The notes below the pieces were generated by a model. The model was not told where the DNA came from and searched no databases. It saw only the letters and a list, made by a program, of their open reading frames with translations. Shown in pieces: positions 18,980-31,355 of a stretch of DNA of 64,000 nt; position 1 is the first letter of the stretch, and each line of letters opens with the position of its first letter. Both the position numbers and the translations under genes were made by a program. The DNA is from Anisus vortex (taxonomy: Eukaryota > Mollusca > Gastropoda > Planorbidae): positions 812,501 to 876,500 of the forward strand of contig OX421498.1 in NCBI GenBank assembly GCA_949126835.1, written 5' to 3'.

Positions 18980-19180
18980 ATGAATATATTTCAGACCCTG
19001 TCATCAACGAAGAGGTTAAAATATTCAGTTACAGACAACCGAATTCTGGCTTCTACTTTTGGCTACACTGGCGCTGTAAGTTTAGTTCTCATCTTCCTTG
19101 TCCTGCTGTGGATGGACTCGACCTACTTACACAAGTTCGCCACATCGCTGGGCTACTCGCTCTGTTATCGAACAAAGTAA
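18980..19180 (+). CDS. Small transmembrane protein ORF, unit 1 downstream copy
   Basis: 66 codons from ATG: a polar N-terminus (MNIFQTLSSTKRLKYSVTDN), a hydrophobic segment of about 17 residues (AVSLVLIFLVLLW), then DSTYLHKFATSLGYSL. Related to 5332-5442 and repeated at 37789-37989 and 50772-50972. A possible acceptor (atttcag) at 18994 and a GTAAGT inside the frame leave open that only part is exonic. Between copies the silent-to-replacement pattern favours this frame over the overlapping longer frame 18877-19245. Not recognised. Confidence 0.4.
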   Translation: MNIFQTLSSTKRLKYSVTDNRILASTFGYTGAVSLVLIFLVLLWMDSTYLHKFATSLGYSLCYRTK

Positions 19181-19204
19181 ACCCACGAGTAAACTTCTCG
19201 CTTT

Positions 19205-20118
19205 GTTTGTTTGTTATTTCAGTTCATATGAATTGTCTAAGTTGAAATATAAATCTTGGACCAAATAGAATGTCTAAATAAATGAACTTTATTTCAGTTC
19301 ATATGAATCTGTTGAATTGAAATATAAATCTTGGACCAAATAGAATGTCTAAATAAATGAACTTTATTTCAGTTCATATGAATCTGTTAAGTTGAAATAT
19401 AAATCTTGGACCAGATAGAATGTCTAAATAAATGAGCTTTATTTCAATTCATATGAATCTGTTAAGTTGAAATATAAATCTTGGACCAAATAGAATGTCT
19501 AAATAAATGAACTTTATTTCAATTCATATGAATCTGTTGAATTGAAATATAAATCTTGGACCAAATAGAATGTCTAAATAAATGAACTTTATTTCAGTTC
19601 ATATGAATCTGTTAAGTTGAAATATAAATCTTGGACCAGATAGAATGTCTAAATAAATGAGCTTTATTTCAATTCATATGAATCTGTTAAGTTGAAATAA
19701 AAATCTTGGACCAAATAGAATGTCTAAATAAATGAACTTTATTTCAATTTATATGAATCTGTTAAGTTGAAATATAAATCTTGGACCAAATAGAATGTTT
19801 AAATAAATAAACTTTATTTCAGTTCATATGAATCTGTTAAGTTGAAATATAAATTTTGGACCAGATAGAATGTCTAAATAAATGAACTTTATTTCAATTC
19901 ATATGAATCTGTTAAGTTGAAATATAAATCTTGGACCAAATAGAATGTTTAAATAAATAAACTTTATTTTAGTTCATATGAATCTGTTAAGTTGAAATAT
20001 AAATCTTGGACCAAATAGAATGTTTCAATAAATAAACTTTATTTCAGTTCAGATGAATCTGTTAAGTTGAAATATAAATCTTGGACGAAAAACAATGTCT
20101 AAATAAATAAACTTTACA
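19205..20118. repeat. 75-bp satellite closing unit 1
   Basis: About 12 monomers of 75 bp. Each includes the palindrome ttcatatgaa and the stretches aaatataaatcttggacc and aaataaatgaactttattt. Counterparts are 38014-38925 (about 12) and 51010-51390 (about 5), with a single diverged remnant at 59383-59440. Confidence 0.95.
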
Positions 20119-20177
20119 ATTTTGTTTTTGAAGCAATTGAAGGGATATACAACTATATATTATTTATTATTTAAGTT

Positions 20178-21296
20178 TGTATATAGTAAATGTTATAGGC
20201 GCTCAATGTACTTAGGATGTTTGCGTCCTACGCATATAGGTCTACGTGGTTTGAGTCTAGCCTTGCAATTAGATTTGCGTTTTAAATATTGACATTTTTC
20301 CTTGTTTTTAAAATCTGGTGTCCAATTTTTCCAATTTTCTAATGACAACTATATATTAATGTCTGATTTCTTTTATCAACAGTTGTTAAGTACAAAAATC
20401 ATGTATTTAAATCACGTTATAAATTTTGTTTTGCTTAGATAATAACACGGACGAAAAATAAATACTTTTTTATAAAATTTAGATGAAATTGTCACTTAAT
20501 TTATTTTTTAATTTACAAATATGTAAAAGTGAAAAATCTCTGTGTTTATGTATGTGCTGATTATATTTCTATTAGGTCAATGTTTTGTATGCAATAGAGA
20601 AAGCAATAAAATAATTCACATAGAGCGATGCAATTAAGGTCTAATTCTTTTTTTCTATAGAATGTTGACTGGACAGTGAGCTTGACTGACAAACTCGACA
20701 TCATGTGTACGGCCCAGGGTGCCGACAATCAGTAATACAATTATCCACCACTGACTTGGAGAGGAGATGGGTACCGCCGAGTCTATCGAGGCAACAGAAC
20801 GGAAAAATGGGCATTGTCACCCCTAAACCCAACCGCTAAGATTAAGGGATTAAAAAAAAATTGTCTACATTGATGGAAAAGAAAGCATAATAATATATGC
20901 AATATTCCTACAGAAAATTTAATTTTTAGCATAAAAGTGATCAGGTTTAAAATTAGTCGAAATTCTTCCAGCATTTAAAGAATGACAAATAAAGGCAGCT
21001 TGGCTTTGAGCTGGAAACAAGATCTCTTAGTAATTAGTGGCCACAGTCACCGATGAATAACAACTTCTTGAAACAAAGAGACTTAAAAATCTGATACATT
21101 ACATGCTTTGTAAAAATATAAAACACAATATTGTTTTGGCATCAAAAATGCGAATAGTGCCATTATACTCTCTAAATAATAGTTCCAGGCATCGAACAAA
21201 GAAAAAAAATGTTTCCAACAGATTTGCACACTTTCCACGTTAGTTATGCAAGTATTTGCTGCAGGTGTTTGCTGCAGGTATTTGCTGCAGGTATCT
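20178..21296. other. Unit 2 left arm, non-coding
   Basis: Homologous to 1-1090 with many differences, and nearly identical to 38987-40105. No gene seen. Confidence 0.6.
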
Positions 21297-21830
21297 TTAG
21301 TTGGAAAGATTGACGCAGTTTGAGGCGTTGCAAACATTGCCACAATCCACACAGTCTATACAATTATTGCAGTTGAAGCAATTTGTGCAGTCCTTGCAAT
21401 TACGGCAATTACGACATTCGACGCAGGACGTGCATTCATTGCAGCTCTGGCATCCATCGCAGTCGTAGCAGTTAAAGCAGTTTGAGCAGTCGACACAGTC
21501 TTTACACTGCATTGCTTCAGTTTCTATATTGGCTTCATTTCTCACATTTGCACCAATGACATCAGTTGAAAGAGAACCTTCCATCGGAACACTGGCTGCC
21601 GTAACAAGAGTTCTGCAATCAGGGCTTGAGATGTTAGCCTGGGGAAAAAAAAGTATATGTTTTATTAAACAATTTTAAAGAAAAATAATGTAATCAAAGA
21701 AATAGAGTTAAGATTACAAAGCTTTTTTTTCCATTTTTCCATGTTGTATTATTTTATCACTGACCGCTAGCGACTGGTCAACGCAGTCCTTAGTTGACAC
21801 GATGAACGAATATAGGATATTATTAGACAT
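21297..21830 (-). CDS. RING-less (Cys-x-x)n protein, locus B
   Basis: Exon 1 is 21830-21765 (22 codons, ATG in tattagacat), the intron is 21764-21639, and exon 2 is 21638-21297. The predicted product is 135 aa, or 95 aa if the exon-2 Met at 21584 is used. The triplet ladder is perfect: 19 consecutive Cys from residue 27 to 81, counted from the exon-2 Met. The RING remnant ends KDCVDQSLA and continues into ANISSPDC, where the parental CPVC has become SPDC. Exon 1 differs from locus A by a whole-codon indel and stays open. The 3' flank carries about three copies of a ctgcagcaaat-type repeat. It lies in the left arm of unit 2 and is essentially identical to locus C, 18,809 bp away. Confidence 0.65.
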
Positions 21831-22834
21831 CTTCAGCAGCTGGATGTTCTATCTTTTCCTGAGATGTTGCCTTTCTTGCCGTAGGTTACTTAAATAGCGT
21901 GGATTTCTTTATTTGGGAGGGTGCTGTATCAGTTCTAGCACGCTGTATATATGGAATAGATCACAAAACATAAATCAGATATGCAATGACAAATATGAGT
22001 TTCAATGCATTAAGTTCAAGTAATCACCCACGTCAGCTAAAGGAAGTTGATCTTAAGTTAAAAAGTTAACATTTAGAAAAGGAATTACTGTTAAGTACAA
22101 ATTATCTTTTTAGTTACAACTCTAAGCTGGAAAATAATTCTCAACATGAACGCAAATGTAGTTTATATATAATTATACGTTTCAGCTACGCTCGGACAAT
22201 TGTACCGTCACTGATTGGGAGGGTAGATTTAAAGACTCTTGTTACTGTCACTGATTGGGAGGGAACATGTAAAGCAGCCACTGAAAAAATGTTGCAGTCA
22301 TTCGTATCTAAAAAAAACAAAGAGAAAAATCTTTTGAATCTCCTACCTAGAGCATAGGACAAATGAGTATGTCTGGGACAGAATATCAATTGTGGTCCCT
22401 CCAGAAACATTCGCTCCCACCAACGAACACAACGGTCAAGAGTTTGATGATGATGATGTTGATGAAAATGCTTTTCTAAACAGATTTTTAAATAATAAAT
22501 TATATCACATACGTTCGTATGGTCCGTGTTGAAATAAATGAGAATATTTATGTATAGATGGGCTTCAAATAATTGTGAGGTGTCTATGATAAAAGTATTC
22601 CGATGTTGTTTTACTTTTTAACAATCCTTTTCTTGTGTTGCTATTATAATAGAAATATACATCATCGCACTGTTGAACGCTGTCTTATAATTTAATAACA
22701 AAGTATGGGAATTTCCGAAATCCTGTAAAAAGTTTGTTTTGAAAATTTCATAACTGTTGCTATAGATATAAAGATAAAGATACAGATCTACTTCCTACAT
22801 ATATATCATAGTCTATTGGACCGTTAGGGCGCCA
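21831..22834. other. 5' flank of locus B and LINE debris
   Basis: Homologous to 1609-3292 but with the 40-50 bp minisatellite reduced to about two copies. A plus-strand RTE-like remnant ends in a gatgatgatg tail near 22445-22470. No promoter motif identified. Confidence 0.4.
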
Positions 22835-23325
22835 GAGATGGTATGTATATCAGTCTTCTCCATTCGTCATACCCCTGTGCCCTTCTAATTGCATCACACA
22901 GTTTTACTCCCGTCCACTCCCTGATGATATCCTGCCCTCTCCCTGATGTTATCCTCCCATCGTTTCCATTGTCTTCCTCTCTCTCCCTCCTCTGGTGGTG
23001 CCCTGCAGAATGGTTTTGGCAAGTCCGTTGGTTCTGGTTATGTGGCCATACCATTCTAGTTTCCTTATCTTGACTTGCAGGCTGTTCGTTGTGTTGTCTA
23101 ATACAGAGGGTCGGCATCCTACGACAAGCGTGCCAGAATTGGCATGTAGAACCTTTTTGATTGGCATGCGGAAGACCCTCAACAAAGCAATTCAAGTATT
23201 TTCTACTAGAAATGGAGTGCTAGAGATGGATACATTTTAAGCTTTTGGCACGCGCAATGAATTAATAATCCTACATTGGCACACTATTATCAAAAGGTTG
23301 TCGACCCCTGGTCTAATATATATAT

Positions 23326-23399
<74 letters not shown>

Positions 23400-23720
23400 C
23401 CATTCTTTATATTTGTTCATTAGACATGTGGTCTTTATAGCAGATGCCGAGAATGTCTTATACATTTCATGTCCATGGCATTGATTGTCTTGTCAATGCC
23501 TGTGGCTGAAGGGATAATTACAAACCCCTGGATCTTTGCTGATGTTGTCATTATACAGTTCCAAGCAGTATTCGGTCCATCTTTTTAAGACGTCCGTTTC
23601 CTCAGTCAGGTTTTTACCATCTGTATTTTGTATGGATGTTCTATGCCCATAAATGTTCTTCCTTAAACAAAGAACGGGTACAATTTGTAAAGTCTTCTAA
23701 ATGTTACAAATTGCGTGGGC
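22835..23720 (-). mobile_element. RTE-like LINE remnant, unit 2
   Basis: Same insertion as 3293-4845 but without the CR1-like interruption. C-terminal frame KLEWYGHITRTNGLAKTILQ at 23185-22949. An (at)n array at 23331-23396 is nested within it. Confidence 0.7.
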
Positions 23721-24150
23721 TCACACAGACTAATTAATTAAGATACCATAGATAAAAGATAACTGACTCGTACAGTCCGTATAACATGGAGATAAAATCT
23801 CTATTTGATTTACGGCTTATCATTGAAATTTCTATTTGCTTAAAAAATATTCATCGTCAAGTCTTAATGGTTTAAATTTTTTAAATCGGCCTTGCCAATT
23901 ATCGCCTAGGCACAGAAACAACGGGCCTTTCTTAACCAGTCTTGTGAGTTGTGAATCGATACGACTTTCCAACCTCCCGCCAAATTTCGGAGAGCAATCG
24001 GCCTAAACTTTAGGCCTATAAATGAGGGCTACCTCTATATATTACGTGATAACGGAACCAGTGAGTAACACAATTCGCCAACATGGAAGCTACATGTGTA
24101 CAAAGTGTTCCAAATAAATTACTTTTTTAGACCTTGTCACCAACCAAGAT

Positions 24151-24260
24151 GTTAAAGTATTTAGTAACAGACAACAGAATTCTGGCTTTTGGCTACACTG
24201 GAGCTGTAAGTTTAGTTCTTATTTTCCTGATCCTACTGGTGCATCACTGGGAGCTGTAAG
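24151..24260 (+). CDS. Small transmembrane ORF, unit 2 upstream copy
   Basis: Identical in sequence to the ORF at 5332-5442, including the threefold 50-bp tandem segment (24200-24350). It lies immediately right of the crossover tract at 24093-24125. Confidence 0.35.
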
Positions 24261-24359
24261 TTTAGTTCTTATTTTCCTGATCCTACTGGTGCATCACTGG
24301 GAGCTGTAAGTTTAGTTCTTATTTTCCTGATCCTACTGGTGCATCACTGGGCTACTTGT

Positions 24360-25288
24360 TAAGTCCTCAGACAAATTAAACCACTAGTTAGTTGGCTTTT
24401 CGATTTCTGTATTGTTCATTTTTGTTTCGATGATTAGATGAAACTAACTATTGTGACGCAGAAGGCCAGTATTAGTTCGATCCTATATCTCCCCTTTACC
24501 TTATGATAACCTCCCATTGTTGACGGGGTGGTCACATTGTTTTGTTACCGTGAGCGACCTTTGTCCGATTGGCCAGACAATTACTAGAATAATTTGCTTT
24601 TAAAGGCATTGATTAAATTTCACAGCAGCAATAAAACATTGATTGATATTTCTAATTACACAAGAACATTTTTATTTGTGTTGCATGAAATAGTTTTGTA
24701 TACCCTGATCTCTTCACTACCGCGACGATTGAAAAAATATGTATTAATTAAAGGGAGGTAACAGATAAAATAATTTTGATTTCATTTTGCTTCCTAAAGT
24801 TACCTTTCTTGTCTAAATTTTAATGATGTAAATTGTACTAACGTTATATAATGTTTAAATTGTATAAAGGAAAGCCTAACTTAAAAAAACAGCAACACCA
24901 ATATGTTGCTCTTATCTTATATGTTACCAACGCTTTCTTATGTAAAGAAAATTATTGCGTCCTACGCTCATCCGTGTTTTGGGTCTCGTCTTGCATTATG
25001 AATACTATTTCAAATTATTTCAAGTTATTGGGATTCCTGGTTTGTTCAGTTAACCCATTCAATGATCGAATGCCACTCGAGAAGAAAAAGAACTTATAAT
25101 GTGCATTTCTACATGCATATGAAATAAGTAAAATGTTTTTTTTTTGGTCTGTCTAAGCTTTGTAATAGATTGTCATTGTATTTCTAAAATAGAATTTAAT
25201 ACCTTTACGCTTTACTCTTTGTCCTTGCGCCCTCTAGTGTTTCTCTTTCTCTCTCTCTCTACTACACTCTCTCTCTCTACACTCTACA
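24360..25288. other. Non-coding spacer, unit 2
   Basis: Essentially identical to 5543-6471. No gene seen. Confidence 0.4.
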
Positions 25289-25777
25289 TTGGGGCGCCAC
25301 AGATGACATGTACACCAGCCTCTTCCATTCCTCCCGTCTCTCAGCCCTTTTCGTTGCGTCGCACTGCTTTACTCCCGTCCACTCCCTGATGTTTTTCTCC
25401 AATCGTTTCTTTGTCGTCCTTTCTCTCTCCCTCCACTGGTGGTGCCCTGCAGGATGGTTTTGGCAAGTCCGTTGGTTCTGGTTATGTGGCCATACCATTC
25501 CAGCTTTCTTTTCTTGACTGTGGCCAGCAGGTTGTTGTATTGTCCAATTTCCTGGAGTATCCTTTTGCGTATATAATGCTTATTGGAGATGTTGTCTTTA
25601 TAGCTGATGCCGAGAAGGTTTCTAAAGCATCTAATCTCCATGGCTTTGATCTTCCTTTCTAGCTCAGCTGTTAATGTCCATGAATAACAAGCAAAAAAGA
25701 AAATTGAGAGGACCAGTGAGCGCATCAGCTTGATGTTGGTGCTGAAGGCTAAGTTCTTGTCTTTCCATTTGTAACTA
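25289..25777 (-). mobile_element. RTE-like LINE C-terminal fragment, unit 2
   Basis: Same as 6472-6960; frame from 25725 with KRKLEWYGHITRTNGLAKTI. Confidence 0.75.
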
Positions 25778-25890
25778 TGCTTCGTTAGTTCTGGCAGAGG
25801 AATTATGTCGCATGTGTCTAATATGTGTGTTAATGTGTTTAATATACCGCGTACATATGTTATGTATAGTTATGTTTATTTGTAATATAT

Positions 25891-25894
25891 ATAG

Positions 25895-25957
<63 letters not shown>

Positions 25958-25979
25958 AAACAGAATGACAATGGGAGTT

Positions 25980-26023
<44 letters not shown>

Positions 26024-26195
26024 CAATGATTGAGCTGCTAAAGTAACCAGTTCTAGCCAATACACAAATTCCCTATGTTTTTCTATGTTCTAGTTCTGCC
26101 ATCGACTCGCCATTGAAAAGAAACAAAACATATAGGGGTATCTATCTATCTATCAAGCTATCAATCTATCAATCTATCAATCTATCAATCTATCA

Positions 26196-26234
<39 letters not shown>

Positions 26235-26321
26235 AATCTATCAATCTATCAATCTATTTATCTATTTATTTATCTATCAATCTATTTATCTATCTATTTA
26301 TCAATTTATCTATCTATCAAT

Positions 26322-26353
<32 letters not shown>

Positions 26354-26809
26354 TTAACTATCTATCAACCTATTTATCTATCTATTTATCCATATATCTA
26401 TTTATTAATCTATCTATCTATTTAACTATCTATTAATTTATCTATCTATTTATCTATCCATCTATTTATCAATCTACCAATCTATCATCTATCAATCTAT
26501 CAATCTATCAATCTATCAATCTATCAATCTATCAATCTATCAATCTATCAATTTCTCAATCTATCTATCTATCAATCGATCAATCTATCTATCTATCTAT
26601 CTATCGATCAATATATCTATCTATCTATCGATTTATTAATTTATCAATCTATCAACCTATAAGTCTATCATCTATCAATCTATCAATCTATTTATCCATA
26701 TATCATTCTATCTATGTATCTATCTATATCTCTATCTATCTATACTATCTATAATTCTCGTTTCTATCTCGATAAATATAATATATTTTGTTATTTGTCA
26801 TTCTCCCTG

Positions 26810-26860
<51 letters not shown>

Positions 26861-26870
26861 ACCTATCTAC
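25891..26870. repeat. Microsatellite block, unit 2
   Basis: (at)n 25891-25955, (ga)n 25983-26021, ATCT array 26135-26745 and (ct)n 26813-26852. The ATCT array is about 8 bp shorter than in unit 1. Confidence 0.95.
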
Positions 26871-27059
26871 CTGTCCATATTTTTCTTTTCACTCTTCAAA
26901 AATTTAAATGTTTTTTTAATCTATATTCCTCTTTCCCTCTTTCTCCCCAGTATAGATATATATCTATATATTTATTTATTTCTATCAAAACGTTCATTAA
27001 TATTTATCGATCTATTTTTTATCCGTTCGTTTCTTACCTCGACCTTTCATTGTGTTGAA

Positions 27060-27354
27060 GGTACAAGTAAAGTAACACTTTTACTTCATGGTGTACTTTG
27101 GGTGTAGTGAATCGGCGCTCACCATTTATCGTTGTCATAGTATACTAGGGGATAGTGTAGCCAAAAAAAAATGCCCACACACGTCAATCTTACTTTCATT
27201 AACTATAATTGCATGTACCGTGTGAGCTGAGTAGACTATTGGCTACACTCTTAATCTGGTTAAAACAAAAATCGAATTTTACCTGGATTCGAACCAAAAA
27301 TCATTGGTCTGGCATCAACGCACTGTCGCTATGCCACTACTGTCACATTGATTT
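27060..27354 (-). mobile_element. tRNA-derived SINE, unit 2
   Basis: Copy of 8251-8545 with box B intact at 27295-27285. Confidence 0.6.
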
Positions 27355-27475
27355 TGATTTCAGTTTGTGTGTGTGTGCATTCTTTTTTTCTTTATCGTAC
27401 AATTTTAACTATAAATATTTTTTTTGGTTTTATGTTCATATCTGAATTGTCTATTACATTTCCTCTTCATGTGAA

Positions 27476-27813
27476 TACTTTATATACAGTGATGCTTTAT
27501 ATACAGTGATACTTTATATACAGTGATACTTTATATACAGTGATACTTTATATACAGTGATACTTTATATACAGTGATACATTATATACAGTGATACTTT
27601 ATATACAGTGATACATTATATACAGTGATACATTATATACAGTGATATTTTATATACAGTGATACATTATATACAGTGATACTTTATATACAGTGATACT
27701 TTATATACAATGATACATTATATACAGTGATACTTTATATACAGTGATACATTATATACAGTGATACTTTAAATACAGTGATACTTTATATACAGTGATA
27801 CATTATATACAGT
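27476..27813. repeat. 17-bp satellite, unit 2 left part
   Basis: Same array as 8672-9004, ending in the acagt duplication at 27809-27813. It resumes at 33897-33955. Confidence 0.95.
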
Positions 27814-28268
27814 TGTTGATGTCCTATTATTATTGTTGGACTATCAAACATTACTACCAGTCTTTTCAGAGTATTTGAGTTGCAGTAGCTGAATTATTTG
27901 ATTGATTTGAACATCAAAATAGACGACATCACCACAATATAAATTTCAACTTGTAATCAATAAAAGAACGCCTTGTTGCAGCATATTATTTAATAACAAT
28001 TCATTAACAGTTCACACTTCACATCCAATGAACAAATATAGCTTTATAGTAGCAACATAATATAAAATTTTATTTATTTGTCCTGAGTCTAATAATAATG
28101 CCTGCGTTCCTTGTAAGTTATGAGAAAAGACTGCCGACCGCATGGACAGTCACTTGACTATATCTACTTCCGATATAGGTTTTCTTAATATCCAAAAATG
28201 GGTTTTATTTCGACTTTTTAATTATTAATATAGTTACTACCTATATATTATTTAATTGCTTCATAGCA
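27814..28268 (-). repeat. 3' LTR, unit 2 element
   Basis: 455 bp, TG...CA. Carries the ataaaattt variant, as does 9005-9459. Confidence 0.92.
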
Positions 28269-28561
28269 TACCCCCCAACCACAGAGAAAAAATAATAATT
28301 TATTATTATTTTTGATACGAAAAATGTTTACAATAATGAAAAAAACATTATCTTAATCTTAATTAATGCATGCAATCATTCATTTAATAATACATAGAGA
28401 AAAAATTCATTTAATATATGTACAAACAATAAAAAAAAAATTGTATAGGCAGAAATATAAACAAAAGACACAAAGAATAATGTCTAATGTTAATATGACA
28501 ATTAGTCATAGACAACTATCTTTTGGTATTGTCTAATCAACTTCAGTAATAGTGAGATAAA

Positions 28562-31072
28562 CTATTGGATATCAGTGATGTGTATCGATAATCTAGACAG
28601 CACATCAGGTAAATGGTTATCTTTTCCTACAATACTTTTTATCTGAAATTTGTAATCTGATAGAAGTAAAGCATATTTATTTATTCTTTTGTTATTGACA
28701 TTAGAGACATTAAAATTCACAAGCGGTTTATGATCTGTGAGAATTGTGAACTGACGACCCAATAAATAGTATTGAAACTTAAGTACAGCATAGACTATAC
28801 ACAAACCCTCTAATTCTATGACACTAAAATTCTTTTCACTTTTAGTCAGTGCACGACTTACATAATAGGCAGGTTTATAAACTATTTCAGAGTCCACAAT
28901 GACCTTTTTGTAAATACAAGCCCCTAAACCGGACTTTGAGGCATCACAAGCTATAATGATGTCATCATCTTTTTGAATTGTTTCTAGTATTGGTTCCTTA
29001 GAAAATGCATCTATTAGGATTTTAAATGATGTTTCACATTGGTCAGTCCAATTTACAATATTGGGTTGAAATTTTTTTGTAAGATCTATAATAGGTCTAA
29101 CTATTTGACTATAGTTTGGAATGAATTTACTGTAATAGTTAAACAATCCAAGTAATGCCCTTACATGTTTTTTTGTTTTAGGCGTTTGTATTTCTAGAAT
29201 TTTCTTATGTAAGTGCTGTGTTGGTTTTACTTGGCCATTTTCAAATTTATGTCCTAGAAATTCAATCTCAGTTTTTCCTATTTTTAATTTTGAAGGGGAT
29301 ACTGTTAAATTATTGTCTTTCAATATTTGCAACACTTCCTCTAATAGAATTAAGTGTTCATCCCAAGTATTTGTGAAAATACAAATATCATCCACATAGT
29401 GAACTATGTTTTTATTTTGAGGTAAAATATGTCTCATTAGTTTAGTGAATGTAGCAGTACTATTGACCAAACCGAAGGGCATGACGTTCCAATTAAATAC
29501 GCCTTTATGTGTAATAAAAGCTGTATAATCCTTTGATTTCTCATCAAGAGGCACTTGCCAAAATCCTCTTGTTAAATCTATAATAGTGAATATTTTACCT
29601 GTGGCCATAGTGTTAATGATATGTTCTATGTTAGGCAAACCCTCTTGATCAAGTTTTGTTACTTTATTGAGCTTGCGATAATCACAACATAATCTGATAG
29701 AACCATTTTTTTTTCTAACAATCACCATGGGTGATGAGTACTGAGACATAGATTTTTCTATTATTTTACTTTCTATGAGTTGATCTAATTCCTTATCTAC
29801 CTTTTCAACAAGCATTTGAGGAATATTATATGCTTTTGATCGAAATTGTTTTCGATCAGTGAGTTCTATTTTATGTTCAATGACATTTGTTAATCCTGGT
29901 TTTTCTGTTATTGTTGTTTTAAATTTATTCAATAAATTCAAAATATTGTTTTTAACCATTTCATTTTCAATATGGTCTAACTGTATTTGATCTATTTCAT
30001 TATAGGCTGGTGTGGTTATACCACAAAAATAGTCAATGTTTGGAATGTTCTGAACATTGTTATCTTCAAAAATTATCATATTGTTATTTTGTATTTTGCT
30101 TTCAATATCTGACTGACTGTCATTTTTTTGGTTTTCCTCATAAGCTCTTAAATTGTTTAAATGAACAATTTTTTCTTTGTTATTAATGTTAACTTTGTAA
30201 GTTACATCTGATAACTTATGCATAATTTCAAAAGGTCCTTTCCATTCCATAGTATTGCCACTGCCAATTGGCAAATAAACAAGTACTTTATTACCAACTT
30301 CTAGTTTTCTCATGTTCTTATGAATATTTTCTCTGATTAAAGTTTTAGATTTGATTTCTTCATTTTTTTGTACAGCAAATTCATAAGCTGTTTTCATATG
30401 TTTTTCAGTTTTATTGACTAAGTCAAATGGAGACATTTTTTTTTCTTTAAGTCCTAATAATTCTGATTTGAAATTATCCAATGGTCCATTGGGATTTTTG
30501 CCAAGCACTAATTCAAATGGTGAAAAACCTGTGCTTTCATGAACCGATTGTCTATAAGCAAACAAAATAGCTGGAAGGTAATCATCCCATTCAAATGGAT
30601 GGTCTTCACACACTTTTGTTATCATTTGTTTTATTGTTTGATTAGCCCTTTCTATCATACCATTTGATTCAGGATGGTATATAGAACTAAAAATTTGAGT
30701 GATTTTGAACATTTGTGTAAAAGCTTGAGTAAGATTTGATTTGAATTGAGTTCCATTGTCACTCAATATGAACCTTGGAAAACCGAAACGACAAAAGATA
30801 GGTAAAAGAGCATTACAGACCCTTTCTGCAGTTATTTCCCTTAATGGAACTACCTCTATCCATCTACTTCCCATGTCTATAATGGTTAAGGCAAACTTTG
30901 CTTTGGTAGTTTTAGTCTGCTTCATGGGCCCAATTATATCAACTGCTATCTTGTAAAAAGGTTTGTTTATGGTATCTGTCATTTGTATTGGAGCCTTATG
31001 TTTAGAATCTTTTTTATTATGTCTAAGACAGGTATCACAGCTTTTAATAAATGTTTTCAAATCATTTTCCAT
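28562..31072 (-). CDS. Integrase-reverse transcriptase-RNase H polyprotein, unit 2
   Basis: 836 residues, identical to the unit 1 copy apart from residue 516 (Tyr here, Asn in unit 1). The position lies a few residues before the conserved TAF motif of the RT, where an aromatic or Lys-type residue is more usual, so Tyr may be ancestral (inference). All integrase, RT and RNase H catalytic residues are present, and integrase precedes RT. Confidence 0.92.
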   Translation of the reverse strand: MENDLKTFIKSCDTCLRHNKKDSKHKAPIQMTDTINKPFYKIAVDIIGPMKQTKTTKAKFALTIIDMGSRWIEVVPLREITAERVCNALLPIFCRFGFPRFILSDNGTQFKSNLTQAFTQMFKITQIFSSIYHPESNGMIERANQTIKQMITKVCEDHPFEWDDYLPAILFAYRQSVHESTGFSPFELVLGKNPNGPLDNFKSELLGLKEKKMSPFDLVNKTEKHMKTAYEFAVQKNEEIKSKTLIRENIHKNMRKLEVGNKVLVYLPIGSGNTMEWKGPFEIMHKLSDVTYKVNINNKEKIVHLNNLRAYEENQKNDSQSDIESKIQNNNMIIFEDNNVQNIPNIDYFCGITTPAYNEIDQIQLDHIENEMVKNNILNLLNKFKTTITEKPGLTNVIEHKIELTDRKQFRSKAYNIPQMLVEKVDKELDQLIESKIIEKSMSQYSSPMVIVRKKNGSIRLCCDYRKLNKVTKLDQEGLPNIEHIINTMATGKIFTIIDLTRGFWQVPLDEKSKDYTAFITHKGVFNWNVMPFGLVNSTATFTKLMRHILPQNKNIVHYVDDICIFTNTWDEHLILLEEVLQILKDNNLTVSPSKLKIGKTEIEFLGHKFENGQVKPTQHLHKKILEIQTPKTKKHVRALLGLFNYYSKFIPNYSQIVRPIIDLTKKFQPNIVNWTDQCETSFKILIDAFSKEPILETIQKDDDIIIACDASKSGLGACIYKKVIVDSEIVYKPAYYVSRALTKSEKNFSVIELEGLCIVYAVLKFQYYLLGRQFTILTDHKPLVNFNVSNVNNKRINKYALLLSDYKFQIKSIVGKDNHLPDVLSRLSIHITDIQ

Positions 31073-31100
31073 TTTAGGCCACCAGAAATTCTTTTTGAGT

Positions 31101-31355
31101 TTACAAACTGTTTTTTTTACTACTCAAATGACCTGACAATGCATTGTTGTGCGAAATTTGCATTACTTTGACAGTTAATGTTTTAGGTATAACTATTTGA
31201 GTTACATCTAATTTATTGTCCTTTCTACAGAGAATTCCATTTATTATTTCAATGTTTTTATTTTTAACCTGACCTTTTTCAATTTCTGATACCATTTTAA
31301 TTATGTATGGATCTTCTTTCTGTTCTTTTTTTAGAGTTAGCTCATCAAAAGGCAT
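31101..31355 (-). CDS. Pre-integrase segment, unit 2
   Basis: 84 codons with H69 and H76 of the integrase finger. The one-base frame offset at the T8 run 31111-31118 is shared with unit 1, so it predates the duplication or is a functional recoding site. Confidence 0.8.
   Translation of the reverse strand: MPFDELTLKKEQKEDPYIIKMVSEIEKGQVKNKNIEIINGILCRKDNKLDVTQIVIPKTLTVKVMQISHNNALSGHLSSKKNSL

Larger units (their letters stand above)
5276..24092. repeat. 18.8-kb tandem segmental duplication, copy 1
   Basis: Nearly identical to 24093-42890. Offsets between matched landmarks stay at 18,808-18,817 across ORFs, LTRs, satellites and the cysteine-repeat gene. The few differences seen are single substitutions (for example gtattatcc against gtataatcc in the retrotransposon) and simple-repeat lengths. 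Left of 5276 similarity to unit 2 drops sharply (first mismatch at 5275), which marks the edge of recent identity. Confidence 0.9.

Noticed and set aside
18877..19245. 122-codon plus ORF overlapping the membrane ORF (also 37686-38054 and 50567-51037)
   Set aside because: Changes between copies are mostly replacements in this frame and more often silent in the membrane-ORF frame. It has no domain.
19205..20118. CRISPR-like regular repeats
   Set aside because: The 75-bp, 17-bp, 28-bp and 52-bp arrays are head-to-tail satellites without unique spacers, in eukaryotic DNA.
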